NCBI RefSeq assembly: GCF_000182925.2
Contig: NC_026501.1
Span: 5,931,917-5,995,916 of the forward strand
DNA: 64,000 bases
Source of the DNA: Neurospora crassa OR74A
Taxonomy: Eukaryota; Ascomycota; Sordariomycetes; Sordariales; Sordariaceae
Direction of reading: 5' to 3'
Shown: positions 51,633 to 62,673 of the stretch, in pieces
Numbering within the stretch: position 1 is the stretch's first letter
Layout: every line of letters begins with the position of its first letter
Made by a program: the position numbers and the translations under genes
The notes under the pieces: model-generated
Databases searched by the model: none
Seen by the model: only the letters and a program-made list of their open reading frames with translations
Told to the model about the DNA's origin: nothing

Positions 51633-52377
51633 TTTTGTTTATTGGGAGGCTTTCGAGCGGTTTGGAGAGGGGGACGGGGGGTTTGAGAGTGTTTAAACAG
51701 ATGGATGGGTTTTATCAGGTGGATGTGTGGAGGTTTATGGCTGTGGTCGTCGGTTTTGGCGGACGACTGACTAGTCGTGTTTGATCTCGAGATGGAGTAG
51801 TCAGTTTTTGTTTGGTCTGGAAGTACAACGGACTCGGTGAGATTGGACTTTTTCCTTTCTGTGATCTGATTGTTGATGTCAGGAAGTGGCTGGGGAGAAA
51901 AGGGTACTCGATTGTTTCGAGGTGATTGTGTACGGTATTGTGTATATGTATATAGGCTTGTGGTGATTTGCTGGTGGCCGTCAAGGTACACTATTGTAGG
52001 TAGCGCTAATGATGTCACTGGCCAGACCACGATAAGAAAGAGTGTTTGGGGGGATTCGATAAGGCTCATGTCAAGTGCACGGGCCAAGCATATCTATCAC
52101 GGAGTTCACCTCTAACCCCTGTCCCTGCTCACCTCGGTGTAGATCCGGCCGAACGGCTGACTTTGGGAACTGTGGAAATGAGATGAAGTGAGGTTCATCG
52201 CATCAGCTGACCGAAATTCTGACGCTTACCTCATGAAGCTGGGCTTACACGAGATCTAATGGGTCGATAGCATAACCGACAACCGAGCTCAGTTTGTTGT
52301 CGCCTGGTTTCGCATATCAATATCGGACGTCCAGGTGAGCGAGTCATTGCACACGTTCTCAGCCAACGAACGCCGAG
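51633..52377. promoter_or_regulatory. Shared upstream region of divergent genes
   Basis: About 745 bp between the starts of the small minus-strand gene and the next plus-strand gene, so both promoters lie here. C/T- and A-rich runs exist on the minus strand (51660-52080). No specific site identified. Confidence 0.4.
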
Positions 52378-54766
52378 ATGCTGTTGAGGCTCGTCCCCAG
52401 GGGCAGGGTCGGGTTGTTCCCCGGAATCTCTCCACCGTCATCTCAACGGGCATTCCTTGCTTTGAAGGGATCGACGACAACTTACACACCCAACCTCAAA
52501 CACCAAGTTCAAATCCAATATAGCACTTTCCGAGACAACAGAAGAAATGTGGACGGCATCACCGATCCCGAAAAGGCTCTCCCAAGGACAGTCAAATGTC
52601 TTTCGGTCGCCATAAACCCCGAAGCCTGGGATGACTTTCTTTCCGGAAGCCCGGGAGAAATATACAAGAAGCGAATGAATGTGAGTACATCGTCATGTCT
52701 CTCTGCTCGGAACAAGCAACTCACGCTTCTCGGAGAACAGCCACGAAACCCACGTGTCTTCATCAGCCCCGCTATACGCCATTTCTACCAAAGCATCCTC
52801 TCCCATGGACCAGAGGTTCGAGCGGACTGCCTAGTCATTCTTGCTTCCTTGCGTTACTTCCAGGAAGTACAGTGCGCTCATACATTTCTGTTCAACACGG
52901 TAAATGAACTCTTTCCGCGCACAGAAGTGGGGCCCTTGAAGGACTCCGAGGTACTCAAAGACAGGCTGAACGTCGTCACTGCCGTAGTAGACAAGATCCC
53001 GTTATGGCAAGTGCCTGGCTATGCTCCCAACGCCACCCTGGCTTCAGAAGGGTTCAGTATCATCTGCGGACAGAGCGAACATCTTTTGCCTGGCCTGTGG
53101 GACAACTCGGACTTCTCATGGAGCAACATGAGGAACGAAACAGACCCTCTCTTCCTCGAGCGAATGTACCGTCGTCTCAAAGTTGCTCCCAAAGGAAACG
53201 CCAATGTTGAAAAGCCGATGCCCTATTCCTCTGGACCACCTCCCGTCCTCGAGTTTCGCATCAATCCCCTGCGCGATGACAATCGGCCTGTACAAGTCGC
53301 TCTGCCGCTCGCCAACACCAGTTATGCTACTTCTACCGCAGCCCAACAACGTGGTACGACACCCCACGTATTAGAGGTTTCGGCTTGGGCGCGGTCGCCG
53401 GAGAAGCAGAAGCTGCGTCCCATACACGTCGAGGCAAACACCCGGACTCATGTCACCATCCAAACGACATCCTTGAAGCAGCCCTGGCCAAGTGAGCTTT
53501 GGTTCCAACTCCTGCCCATCACATATCCGCGCAAGATCGTCAGCGGTTTGGGAAACATCCTCAAGCAGGTTGAAATTGACGGCGAGAGCGCCCCGGCTAG
53601 CAAGGAGCTCGAGGATGTGATTCCGAAACTGCTTTCCATGAGAGCCAGCAGTCACAGACCACTTAAGCACACGTCTGATAGCCACTTTGTCAAGGTCTGG
53701 GCTCTCGTTATCCCGGATGAAGTGTACCAGAAATATGCAAACTTTCAGCCTCCTCTGGATCTCGCCATGCAGTTGCCATCTCCTTTCGATTTCGAACAGG
53801 CCAGTACTGCGGACGAAAAGAGATTAGCTGGAAGGTGTAGTAAGGCTCTACAGGGCCTATTGGTAGCCGGATGTCATCTCCGGGAAATCCGTAAGTCGGC
53901 TTCCACTTTTCCTAGTTTACACACTCTATTCGCTCATGTACATAGTATATACTTACTGAACGTCCAAACAAACAGTAAGCGGGGGCGGAGGCTGGGGCGC
54001 TAAACAAGGTCTCCTCTCTCTTGACCCTCAGGATCGAGACCATTACCGTAAAACCCCCACGACCAGCAGCAGCAAAGACCGCGAGAACAACGAAGCTGAG
54101 GAAGAAGACGACGGCGACGACATGGAAGGCCTCGAGCGTTTCCTCCGCACCCTCCGCGGGGAGCAAAACGTGGGCGACATTGCCTCACCAGGTTCCTGGG
54201 TCCAGTTCTTCGTCGCGCCCGCCCACCTCGAGCGGCTGCCTTGGGATGCGTCCAAGAGTGTCGTCAATACTCGCAGGCCGGCAGAAAAGTTGACTTTGGG
54301 CCTCACGGATGCGGTCGAGGAGTATACCCCTACATGGGATCCAGACTTCACGGAGAACAAGGACAGCAACAGGTACAAGTACCTCTGGCGGGATCCAAAC
54401 GGCGTGGAGATTTTTACGTACCAGTTTGGTGCGCTTGCGAATGGGAGCCTGTGGCTGGACTTGAAGAAGCCAAGCGAGTTGACGGCGACTACGGAAAACA
54501 GCACAACGGAAAACAGCACGAATGATACCAATAACAATGGACAAGAAGAAAAGGATCTGTGGAAAGATTTGGAGACCGATTCGGAGAGAAAGATTACGGT
54601 TCCAGAATTCAATCTTCGAGCGGACATTGACAACCCGCTGTACGTGGCGAAGGTGAAAGAACCTGGTGAGGACGAGCAACAGCGACGAAAACAACCGAGG
54701 GAGGAAGTACAGTTGTTTGACAAGATAAGAAAGATCCCGACGGGGAGGCGAAGACTGGGGATTTAG
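52378..54766 (+). CDS. Conserved-looking protein, predicted mitochondrial, function unknown
   Basis: Exons 52378-52680, 52741-53890 and 53976-54766, total 747 residues. Intron 1 is 60 nt (GTGAGT to ACAG) and contains no stop in frame, so translation can also run through it (767 residues). Intron 2 (53891-53975) has donor GTAAGT; joining restores REI then LSGGGGWGAKQGLLSLDPQ, a Gly-rich motif that looks strongly constrained. The N terminus MLLRLVPRGRVGLFPGI is Arg-rich without acids, like a mitochondrial presequence. The middle holds a region with ISPAIRHFYQSILSHG and VQFFVAPAHLERLPW lies near the C-terminal third. I recognise no named family. The C terminus is charged and ends RRRLGI. Confidence 0.8.
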
Positions 54767-55066
54767 GCACGAGTAAGATGTATAAGTAACAGGACTCCTA
54801 CTGGAGGTGCCAAGATTGATGTCGATTAGGGTAGACATGGGCTTCTTTAGATAGTCGCAAGACGAGAGCATTACACATGGTTGCCTCCAGAATGATGGCC
54901 CTCAAAATGTCATCACAGTCCCGCGTGATGACAGATGTCGAAGTGCGAGTCTGTTGAACGGCAAGGCTCAAACTGATATCCCATGTCTAAGCGCGGTGTT
55001 TTTTTTTTACCCTTTAAAGAGATCTTCCACTTTATTAATCCTATTCTCTATCATCTCTCACCATCA
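54767..55066. other. Convergent 3' region
   Basis: 300 bp between two converging genes, with a run of T at about 55000-55009. No gene seen. Confidence 0.5.
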
Positions 55067-56399
55067 TCAATATTCATTCACAGCCCGTGTACCACATCGT
55101 TTCTCACACCCCTCCCCTTCCTTCTCTACTGCTCTCCTCTTCCTCCTCCCCTCTAACCCCTCCCCCATTGCCTGACACAAATCCTCCAAATCCAACCCCC
55201 TCTTTCTTTTCCCCACCTTCTCCTGCCCCAAAACCGTCTCGTCCGCCACAAACCTAAACACCCCCGCCACATGCTTAAACACATCCTCCTTGTCCTCATC
55301 CCACCCCACTTCCTCGTCGGTAAAAGTCTTGCTAATCTCCTCCATCTCCCTCACCCACCGGTATGCCTTGGGCGGCAACGTGGTAACGTACCGCGTCATG
55401 GTGTTCAACCGCGAAGGGGCCAGGCGTTCCAGAGAGGAGAGAAAGGAGGGGAGAATGCGAAGGGAGTGGGCGGTAGAGAGGGAAAGGAGAGAGAGGGCTG
55501 CAAACCCCTTGGCGAGGGAGGCGTAGACGTTTTTGAGGGCTGAGGCTTGGCCAATTTCACTGCTGCTGCTGGTGGTGGTGGTCTGCTGCTTTTCAGCACC
55601 GGAAGAAGAGTTTGGGTCAGGGTCGGAGATCATGTGTTCGATGTGCAGAGTCGAAGCAAAGTGGTTGCCGTAGGGGTAGGGAAAGGTGGTCTCGTCGGTG
55701 AAAGACCAGGGACCCGAAGTGGGGAGGAGAGGGTAGGACCAGCCGGTGACAGGGTCATGGAGGATGTCTTCTTGAGGGAAGGAGGCGACGGGCTTGGTTG
55801 AGGTTGATGCGGCGGGGATGGGAGCCGCCGGGCCGGTTGACGAAGGGCCTGGGGCGGTGATGCTGCTGGTCTGCTGTTTCCGAGAGGGAGTGACGCCGAG
55901 GATACAGCCGTCTACAAAGCGAACATCGCGGTCAGGGTCGAGGCCGGCGGTGGTGAACTGGGCGGCAATGGATTTGACGGTGGAAGGCGAGATGGCGTTC
56001 ATATCGGCGAAGTAGAGCGGGGTACACCGAGGGTTGAACCCGGACGAAACACGCTTGAAAGCGGTGATGATGCGTTCAGCTGTGGCAGCGGCTTGAGCGG
56101 GCGGAACGATAGAGAGGATCACGTCGCATTGAGTGATGAGGGCTTCGTCTGTGGAGAGCAGCTCAGCGCCGACGGCGATGGCACGGTCAATGGTGTCTTG
56201 GCTAGTTATTGACGTTAGTGATGGTTATTGAAATGCGTCCAGACACCTTGAGATCTCACCTTCTTCCCGTGCAGTTTGTAGCAACGGCGTAGCCATTCGC
56301 AATGAGAAGGCTGGCAAGAGCGCTGCCCATATCGCCCATCGAGATGATGCCAATCTTGGCTCGGGGCTCTTGCCCCTTTGCCTCTGTGTTTCCGGACAT
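55067..56399 (-). CDS. 6-phosphogluconate dehydrogenase-like NAD(P) oxidoreductase
   Basis: Exon 1 is 56260-56399 and exon 2 is 55067-56201, across a 58-nt intron with a CACTAAC branch; total 424 residues. The N terminus has the dinucleotide-binding signature of 3-hydroxyacid dehydrogenases, KIGIISMGDMGSALASLL, followed by CDVILSIVPPAQA, the usual second half of the fold. The C-terminal half (AYASLAKGFAALSLLSLSTA, then LNTMTRYVTTLPPKAYRWVREM) is helical and fits the DUF1932-type C-terminal domain. Substrate cannot be deduced; the classical 6-phosphogluconate dehydrogenase is longer and has other motifs. A low-complexity Ser/Thr/Ala-rich insert lies in the middle. The C-terminal tail is Lys/Arg/Glu-rich. 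Confidence 0.88.
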
Positions 56400-56917
56400 T
56401 GCCAAGGTACTATCACAAGGTAAATAATGAATGTGTTGTTGATCCGGAGCAGCAGAGGACTAATAACAGGGTGAGATGCATGAGTCAATAAAGAGGAGAT
56501 GTCACGGATGAGGGGAGATTTATAATTGTGGGGTTGTTAGACATTCGGGATGCTACCTATAGATCCATTCCAGACGTTCATACTAGTCAGGGAAGGAAGG
56601 CTTTACGATCTTGATTTAGCGAACGACGTGTAAGTGATCCTCCTCCAGGAAAAAAAAGCTCGGGTCTTCTTGTGGGTAACGTTAGAGCAACTATCACATC
56701 AAAAAGTGAAACAAGATTTGTAGGCTGTCCAAATTATGTGCGCTAGAGAAGGATCGATTTATGCTATGAATACGTACCAAAAGAAAAGAGAGTAGAGAAG
56801 ACCCGTACCCGTCTAAACAAGGGCTGTATCAAACTCCCGCAAACCCATATCCCAATCTCGAAAGCATCACCATCTCTTGCGCTGCTCAATGCCTCAGCCG
56901 CCAACCCCTACTGCTTC
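56400..56917. promoter_or_regulatory. Upstream of the oxidoreductase, downstream of YRA1
   Basis: Intergenic DNA between two minus-strand genes; holds the oxidoreductase promoter and the YRA1 3' UTR. No specific signal recognised. Confidence 0.4.
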
Positions 56918-58691
56918 TCACTCGATACCCATATCGATGTCATCTTCGGCAGGACCGCTCGCAACAGCCCCATTGGAGGCTTCGGCCGCGGGGGCAGCGT
57001 TGTTCTCTTGATTCGCACCACCGCCGCCAAAATAATCCTCCATCTCCGCATCCAATTCTTCCTGGGTCTTCTTGGGCCGTCCATTACGAGTGCGCTCACC
57101 CTGAGGCTTCTCCCCACCTCTTCCACCACGTCCACCACGTCCACCTTCCCTGCGGGCACCTGGACGACGACCACTCTCACGGCCACCCTCACGGCGAGGA
57201 AGCGGACTGCGCGAGCGACCACGACTGGAACCACCAGGACGGTATCTATCAATTCCTTTGCGAGCCGCTTCCTCATCCAAGTCACGGTCGCGGCGCGAGG
57301 GTGAGATTGAGCGAGAACGGCCACCGGGGACAGTGATACGCTCGGCCAGAGGACGAGGGTTAATAGCAGTTTCAAATGGGTTGCGGCGGGGACCGCTGGG
57401 CATGAGAGTGAGGCGGATAGGCTGGCCTGGAATGCTGTTAAATATACTGACATCTACAACTTTGAGATTCACTGTGAACGTACCGGCAGCGTTGGCTCCG
57501 TCATACTCGCGAATAGCCCGACTGGCATCCTGAGGAGACTCGTAGGTCACGAACGCAGTTCCTTCCGAGCGACCAGCGCGATCGTACTTCATGTCGAGCT
57601 TGACGAGGGGTCCGATTCGCGAGAAGAGTCCCTATGTATGTGGTGAGTATGGTGAACTGTGTGTAACGTTCCTAGGCTGTTATGATGCTTACTTCGAGGT
57701 CCTCTTGGGTCAACTCGTAGTGAATGTTGTCAACGCGGATCTTGGATCCCCTGGCATCGCTGCTCAAATGTCAGCACACAAACGTGGTTCGTAGCAGTCA
57801 TGGCTATATCCCCTACCTGAAGGGTTCTGGAGAATTTCTTCTTCTAGGGGCACGGCGGCGGTCTGAGAGACCAGTCAGCTAGGCCTTTCAGGACCCCTTT
57901 TGAATGTCTCAGCTAGACCGTACCATTCTCTTCGAACTTGTCGTGAACCCATTCGCTGTACAAACCATGTCAGTATCTTCCTCTCTAATAATGATGCGCC
58001 TGTAAACGTACGAGTCGAGGTTTCTTGGTGCATCATCTCTGAAGGACTGTCCCGCCCAACAAGTCGGGAGCTGTTAGCTGGGAATTTCAACCAATATTAC
58101 GCCAGCTTCCTCCTCGGTCGCGATTCGAGGCATCGAGCACAAGTCGGGTTGAGTGGCTGCGTTCGACATCTGAAGATAACCGGACAGAGAAAGAGCGGAG
58201 CGTAAAGTCTAAAGGGGAAGAGGAGAGGATTCAACCTGTGGGGGAGCGGTCGAGGTATCGTCAGCAAAGGTTTCCAGTCGCGGTGTAAAGAGAAAATAAG
58301 AAAGCGAATAGTTGAAATAGATACTTTGAAAAAAAAAAAAAATGAAAAAAAAAAAAGAGGGTGGAAGGAAAAAAAGAAGAGGTCTCCAGGCTCAAGTACG
58401 ACTGGAGATCAATTCTCCTTGTAAGCAGCGTACCTTTCTAACGCCATCGCGCGGGTAATCATTCCTGTCGCGTCGCTGGCGGTTGGCGGCGCCATTGTCC
58501 CGATTGCCTCTACCACGAGAGCCTGAGCCCCGGCCATTCTGCAGCAAATCATTCCATATCAGTATTCATTCATGAAGGACCCGTAGGTCAAGTCAATTGT
58601 CAAACATGGAAAAGAGGAAAGGGTTATGACATACTGGCTTGCGCTCGGCGAGGATCTCGTCAAGGCTGCGGTCGAGAGAGTTGTCGGCCAT
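56918..58691 (-). CDS. yra1: mRNA export adaptor Yra1/Mlo3 (ALYREF family)
   Basis: Couples transcription and splicing to nuclear mRNA export, binding RNA, the DEAD-box protein Sub2/UAP56 and the Mex67 receptor. Seven exons: 58635-58691, 58434-58538, 58012-58046, 57924-57955, 57817-57862, 57693-57759 and 56918-57631, total 351 residues. All junctions are GT-AG and keep frame. The N terminus SLDRSLDEILAERK is a UAP56-binding motif, followed by an RGG segment (GRGSGSRGRGNR). The RRM spans about residues 96-175: RNP2-like KIRVDNIHYEL and RNP1-like RSEGTAFVTY. Then come an RS/RGG-rich region and the conserved C-terminal motif KKTQEELDAEMEDYF. Intron 2 is long (387 nt) and contains A-tracts. Small exons 3-5 are the least certain. 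Confidence 0.9.
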
Positions 58692-60032
58692 TTTGCGTGA
58701 TGTCGCGACAATAGAATGTACTAATCGGGTTTGCGGACAGGGGCTCGGTGATAAGAGAATAAATATAGGTAGGCGAAGGAGCCGCACCACGAGTCACAAG
58801 TATGATGGAGGTTTGAAAGTGGTCGTGAGGCGAAGGGCCGGTGAATGTGACCAACCTGTGACTGGCATAAATCGATGGGACGGCAAAAGGACAGGGACGC
58901 GGTTGCAATGAATTGCAGGTTCGAGGTTGGGGTTGGAGCGGAAGAGGCTGCGAGGCGGCGCCCCGGCGAGTCAACGTTGTTTCTTGGCTGTGCTAGCTGG
59001 CGCCCGTCGTGACTTAGTGTGGGGAGGACCGCTACGTACATGTGGAGCTCATTTCAACCTCAAGTTGAAGACGACATCGACTTGGAACGGACTTCCAGCA
59101 TTGTGTTTCCCTCACTCTTCCCCGACCGCTATGCTGAACCTGGGATTGAAGAGTCGTTCCTAATCCAAGATCCAACTCCAGTTGCAAGTTCGACGGAGGA
59201 ACAAACACTTGGGGTTTGTGGAACTAGGTACGGCCTAATTTCCATTCACAGTCATGACCAGTCAGTCTATGGAACTAGGGGGCAACGGACGGCGGTGATG
59301 TTGTTGTCGCCGTAAACCAAATGAAGACAGTCGTACCGGCACACATAGACTTTTGTTATCATAATATGGGCTCGTTCGACGTTACAAACAACTCATTATA
59401 CCATTTGCTTCACCAAGGGCACCAAGAACCGGATAGACATCATCTTGGAGACAGCAGTGAAGTTAAAAGAAGTAATTACAAAAGCACCGTTACTGAACCT
59501 AACAATCTAACAAGCAGAAGCAGCTGACCTGGCTGCGTCCTCCTGCCTATCCAGCTTTGCCGGGAACAAGAACCGTCATGATCATCAAATGTCATCCCTG
59601 CGGCCTTCAAAAAGCCCACCAGGCCATCGCCCACTTCACAACAACAGGACCCCAAGATCAGTCTAAATCGCATTTTGAGAACTTCCCTTGACAACTAGTT
59701 ACAGATTGACCAGAGAACCTCAATACAAAGCAGCCCGTCCCTTTGTCCGTCTTTTTTGAGCACCGAGCACCTCTAAAGTAAATGAGCGTGCGCACGTGCT
59801 AGAACCGTACCAGCGCTTTTTGTGGTGTAAGAAAATGTTGCCACCAGATGCTGAACCAGCGAAATTCCCGGTAGAAAGAAAAGAGTCCTTAACCTCCTTC
59901 TCTATCAAATACCATGTACACGAGGCCGCCTCTTAAATCCCAGGTGGATGCCGACGTGTAAAGGTTGCGGGGTATGCCGAGAATAAGGAAAAGGATATCG
60001 TGTATCAATGAGGCTTTTTGCTTTTTTTTTGT
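58692..60032. other. YRA1 upstream and eIF4A downstream region
   Basis: 1.34 kb between two minus-strand genes. It holds the YRA1 promoter (proximal part rich in GGTGTGG-like and GC-rich sequence) and the eIF4A 3' UTR. Short open frames on both strands are unsupported. Confidence 0.45.
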
Positions 60033-61599
60033 TTAGATGAGATCAGCGACGTTCATGGGCATCTCCTCAATCTGGGTGCTGTAGAACTGCTCGATCTCGC
60101 GCATCATGCGGACATCGTCAGCGGTGACGAAGTTGATCGCAACACCCTTACGACCGAAACGACCACCACGACCGATACGGTGGATGTAGTTCTCGCGGTT
60201 GGCAGGGAGATCGTAGTTGATAACCAGGGAAACCTGCTGAACGTCGATACCACGGGCAAGGAGATCCGTGGCGATCAGGACACGAGAAGAACCGGAACGG
60301 AACTCCTTCATAATCAAATCACGCTGAGCCTGGTCCATGTCACCGTGCATGGCGGAGACGGTGAAATCACGGGCAGTCAGCTTGTCGGTGAGCCAGTCGA
60401 CCTTTCTGCGGGTGTTGCAGAAGATAACAGCCTGGGTGATGGTAACGGTCTCGTAGAGATCCGAGAGGGTGTCAAGCTTCCACTCCTCCTTCTCAACGGC
60501 AATGTAGAACTGCTTGATACCCTCGAGGGTAAGCTCGTCCTTCTTGACGAGAATGCGGACGGGCTCGCGCATGAACTTGGTGGTAACCTCAAGGACGTCC
60601 TGGGGCATGGTGGCGGAGAGAAGGACGACCTGGGTGCTCTGGGGAAGGAGCTGGAAGATGTCGTAAATCTGCTCCGTGAAACCGCGCTGTAGAAAGGAGA
60701 AAGGTTAGCGTTCTGCATCCGACCTATTGTGAGCACTGGAAAGTATACATACCGAAAGCATTTCATCGGCCTCATCAAGGACGAACATCTTCATGCTGTC
60801 GGTCTTGAGGAAACGACGCTGGATCATGTCGTGGACACGGCCGGGGGTACCAACAACGACCTGGGGGCCGTCCTGGAGGGCCTTCATGTCATCACGAACG
60901 GAGGTACCACCAATGCAGGCGTGGCACTCGATGTTCATGAAGTCACCGATGGCGACAACAACCTTCTGGATCTGCTGGGCAAGCTCGCGGGTGGGGGCGA
61001 GGATGAGAGCCTGGCAGGCCTTGAGGCTGGGGTCGATCTTCTGGAGAACGGAGATGGAGAAGGTGGCAGTCTTGCCAGTACCGGACTGAGCCTGAGCAAT
61101 GACATCGTGGCCTTTGAAGAGTCAGCGCGAGTTACCCATCGTGTCGAGAAGCGGTATTTTCTTACCCTTGATGACGGGCATGATGGCGCGCTGCTGGATA
61201 GCAGAGGGGCGCTCGAAACCATAAGCGTAGATACCTAACATCGACGATCAGCATATGAACATGTATACACCGCTCGGTCGGGAATGGTATTCTTACCGCG
61301 AAGCAACTCGGGCTTCAGGTTCATCTCGTCGAATGAATCAACGGTCTCATCGTAGTTAGACTCGATCTGTCCTGTAAGGGAGAAAGGATTGTCAGTGACT
61401 GCTGAGTTTGGGCGGTGACGCCGAAAATGTGGGCGCCGACGAGGGGCAGGTGAGGGGAAGAGGGGCGAGGCACAGCACCGAGGCGACGGCGAATACTTGC
61501 GCGACGCCGTCGACCGAGTGTAGCGATGGCCTTTGGTGGTGTTGATGATGATTTGAACGTACCCTCGGGGATATCCTCGAGTCCCTTATCGGTAGCCAT
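60033..61599 (-). CDS. tif1: Translation initiation factor eIF4A (DEAD-box RNA helicase)
   Basis: ATP-dependent RNA helicase of the eIF4F complex that unwinds 5' UTRs for ribosome scanning. Exons 61563-61599, 61297-61371, 61166-61234, 60753-61111 and 60033-60686 give 397 residues, the family length. All DEAD-box motifs are intact: Q motif [22 protein letters not shown], Ia PTRELAQQ, Ib [31 protein letters not shown] and [15 protein letters not shown]. The protein ends with [11 protein letters not shown] as in eIF4A. It is distinguished from Fal1/eIF4A-III by the N terminus (short, Asp/Glu-rich, then [15 protein letters not shown]). Four introns cluster in the first third. The gene is divergent from the F-box/JmjC gene. 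Confidence 0.97.
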
Positions 61600-62110
61600 G
61601 ATTGCGGTTGTAGATTCGCAAAGATTTCCGGATCCAAGCCCTGCTTAGATCTGGAAATACTGTTGAGTGTTGGTGGGGTAGGGAAGCAAAGAAATATCCG
61701 CAAACGTCACGTTGCAGATATGTTCGAGAGGATATTAAGTTATTGGAAAATCGACAGATTCAAAATCTCCCAGTTGTACTGAGAGAAAAGGATCTGGAAA
61801 AAAAGGTCGAGGGATGGGGCTGTTTGTATGTGGGTTTGGAAGTGGGTGGGCAGAAAAGAGGAGAGCCTGTGGTGTAGGCGGACAGATAAAAAATTCAATT
61901 CGCTGGCGGACCGAAATTTGTGTGTGCCTCAGGCACTAAAAAACCTGACTTGTGAATATCGGTGCCCGGCGGCTGCATTGGACGGATCGATGTCAGTCAA
62001 CTTTTTTTGACGTCCGCCCTTCAAACCCAATGATCACAAGCCAATCAGAGAGCTTGTGCACATTTATGGTGGGGTGGTCTTGGCACTTGCGCCGCTGCCG
62101 CTGCCTTTGT

Positions 62111-62151
<41 letters not shown>

Positions 62152-62673
62152 CGGGTCTTCTTTCCGGACTGCCACTGCGACAGCGACACTGGAAGCACAT
62201 TGATACGTACCGTGACCGTTATACAGGGGGTCCCGGGGCCAACATTCATGCCTAGCTCATGCGTGTTGACACTTTGGAAGACCTGTTCCCTCATATTCTG
62301 TTTTCCGCTTCTCTGTCTGTTCTCGCCATCGATTGACTTCTTTTACACTATCAATCAAACTGCCCGACGCCGGGGTTCACCTCGGCCACACCCGGATCTT
62401 CTTTTAGGTCTTGCAGCCACCAAGTGGTGTGTCCTTGGTACACGCTCACACCTTTGCGCAGACTAGTACCTAGCCATTGTCACGATTGGTATTATTCATT
62501 GGACACTGGCCCGTTTCCATCCTCTTCCACTCAACACGCACACAGCAACCTCGTGTAGCCCTATTCCGATCCGGCGGTTGGCTGCAACAGTTGGAGGATA
62601 CGGGATACCTTGTTACAGGTCAACATCATATGACAGTCAGACAGAACCGGCAACTCCCAGCAATCTTCATACG
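61600..62673. promoter_or_regulatory. Divergent promoter region eIF4A / F-box-JmjC gene
   Basis: About 1.07 kb between two divergent starts, so both promoters lie here. It includes a 38-T homopolymer described separately. No specific element recognised. Confidence 0.45.
62114..62151. repeat. 38-nt poly(T) tract
   Basis: Uninterrupted run of about 38 T in an otherwise balanced promoter region. It may be a nucleosome-excluding tract or, read on the minus strand, an old poly(A) tail of a retroposed sequence. Open frames of poly-Lys or poly-Phe across it are artefacts. Confidence 0.9.

Noticed and set aside
51314-52087. 257-codon minus-strand frame overlapping the small 124-residue gene
   Set aside because: Pro/Lys/Thr-rich shadow; the 124-codon frame has better start context and composition.
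60018-60692. 224-codon plus-strand frame opposite eIF4A
   Set aside because: Antisense shadow of eIF4A exon 5; no independent support.
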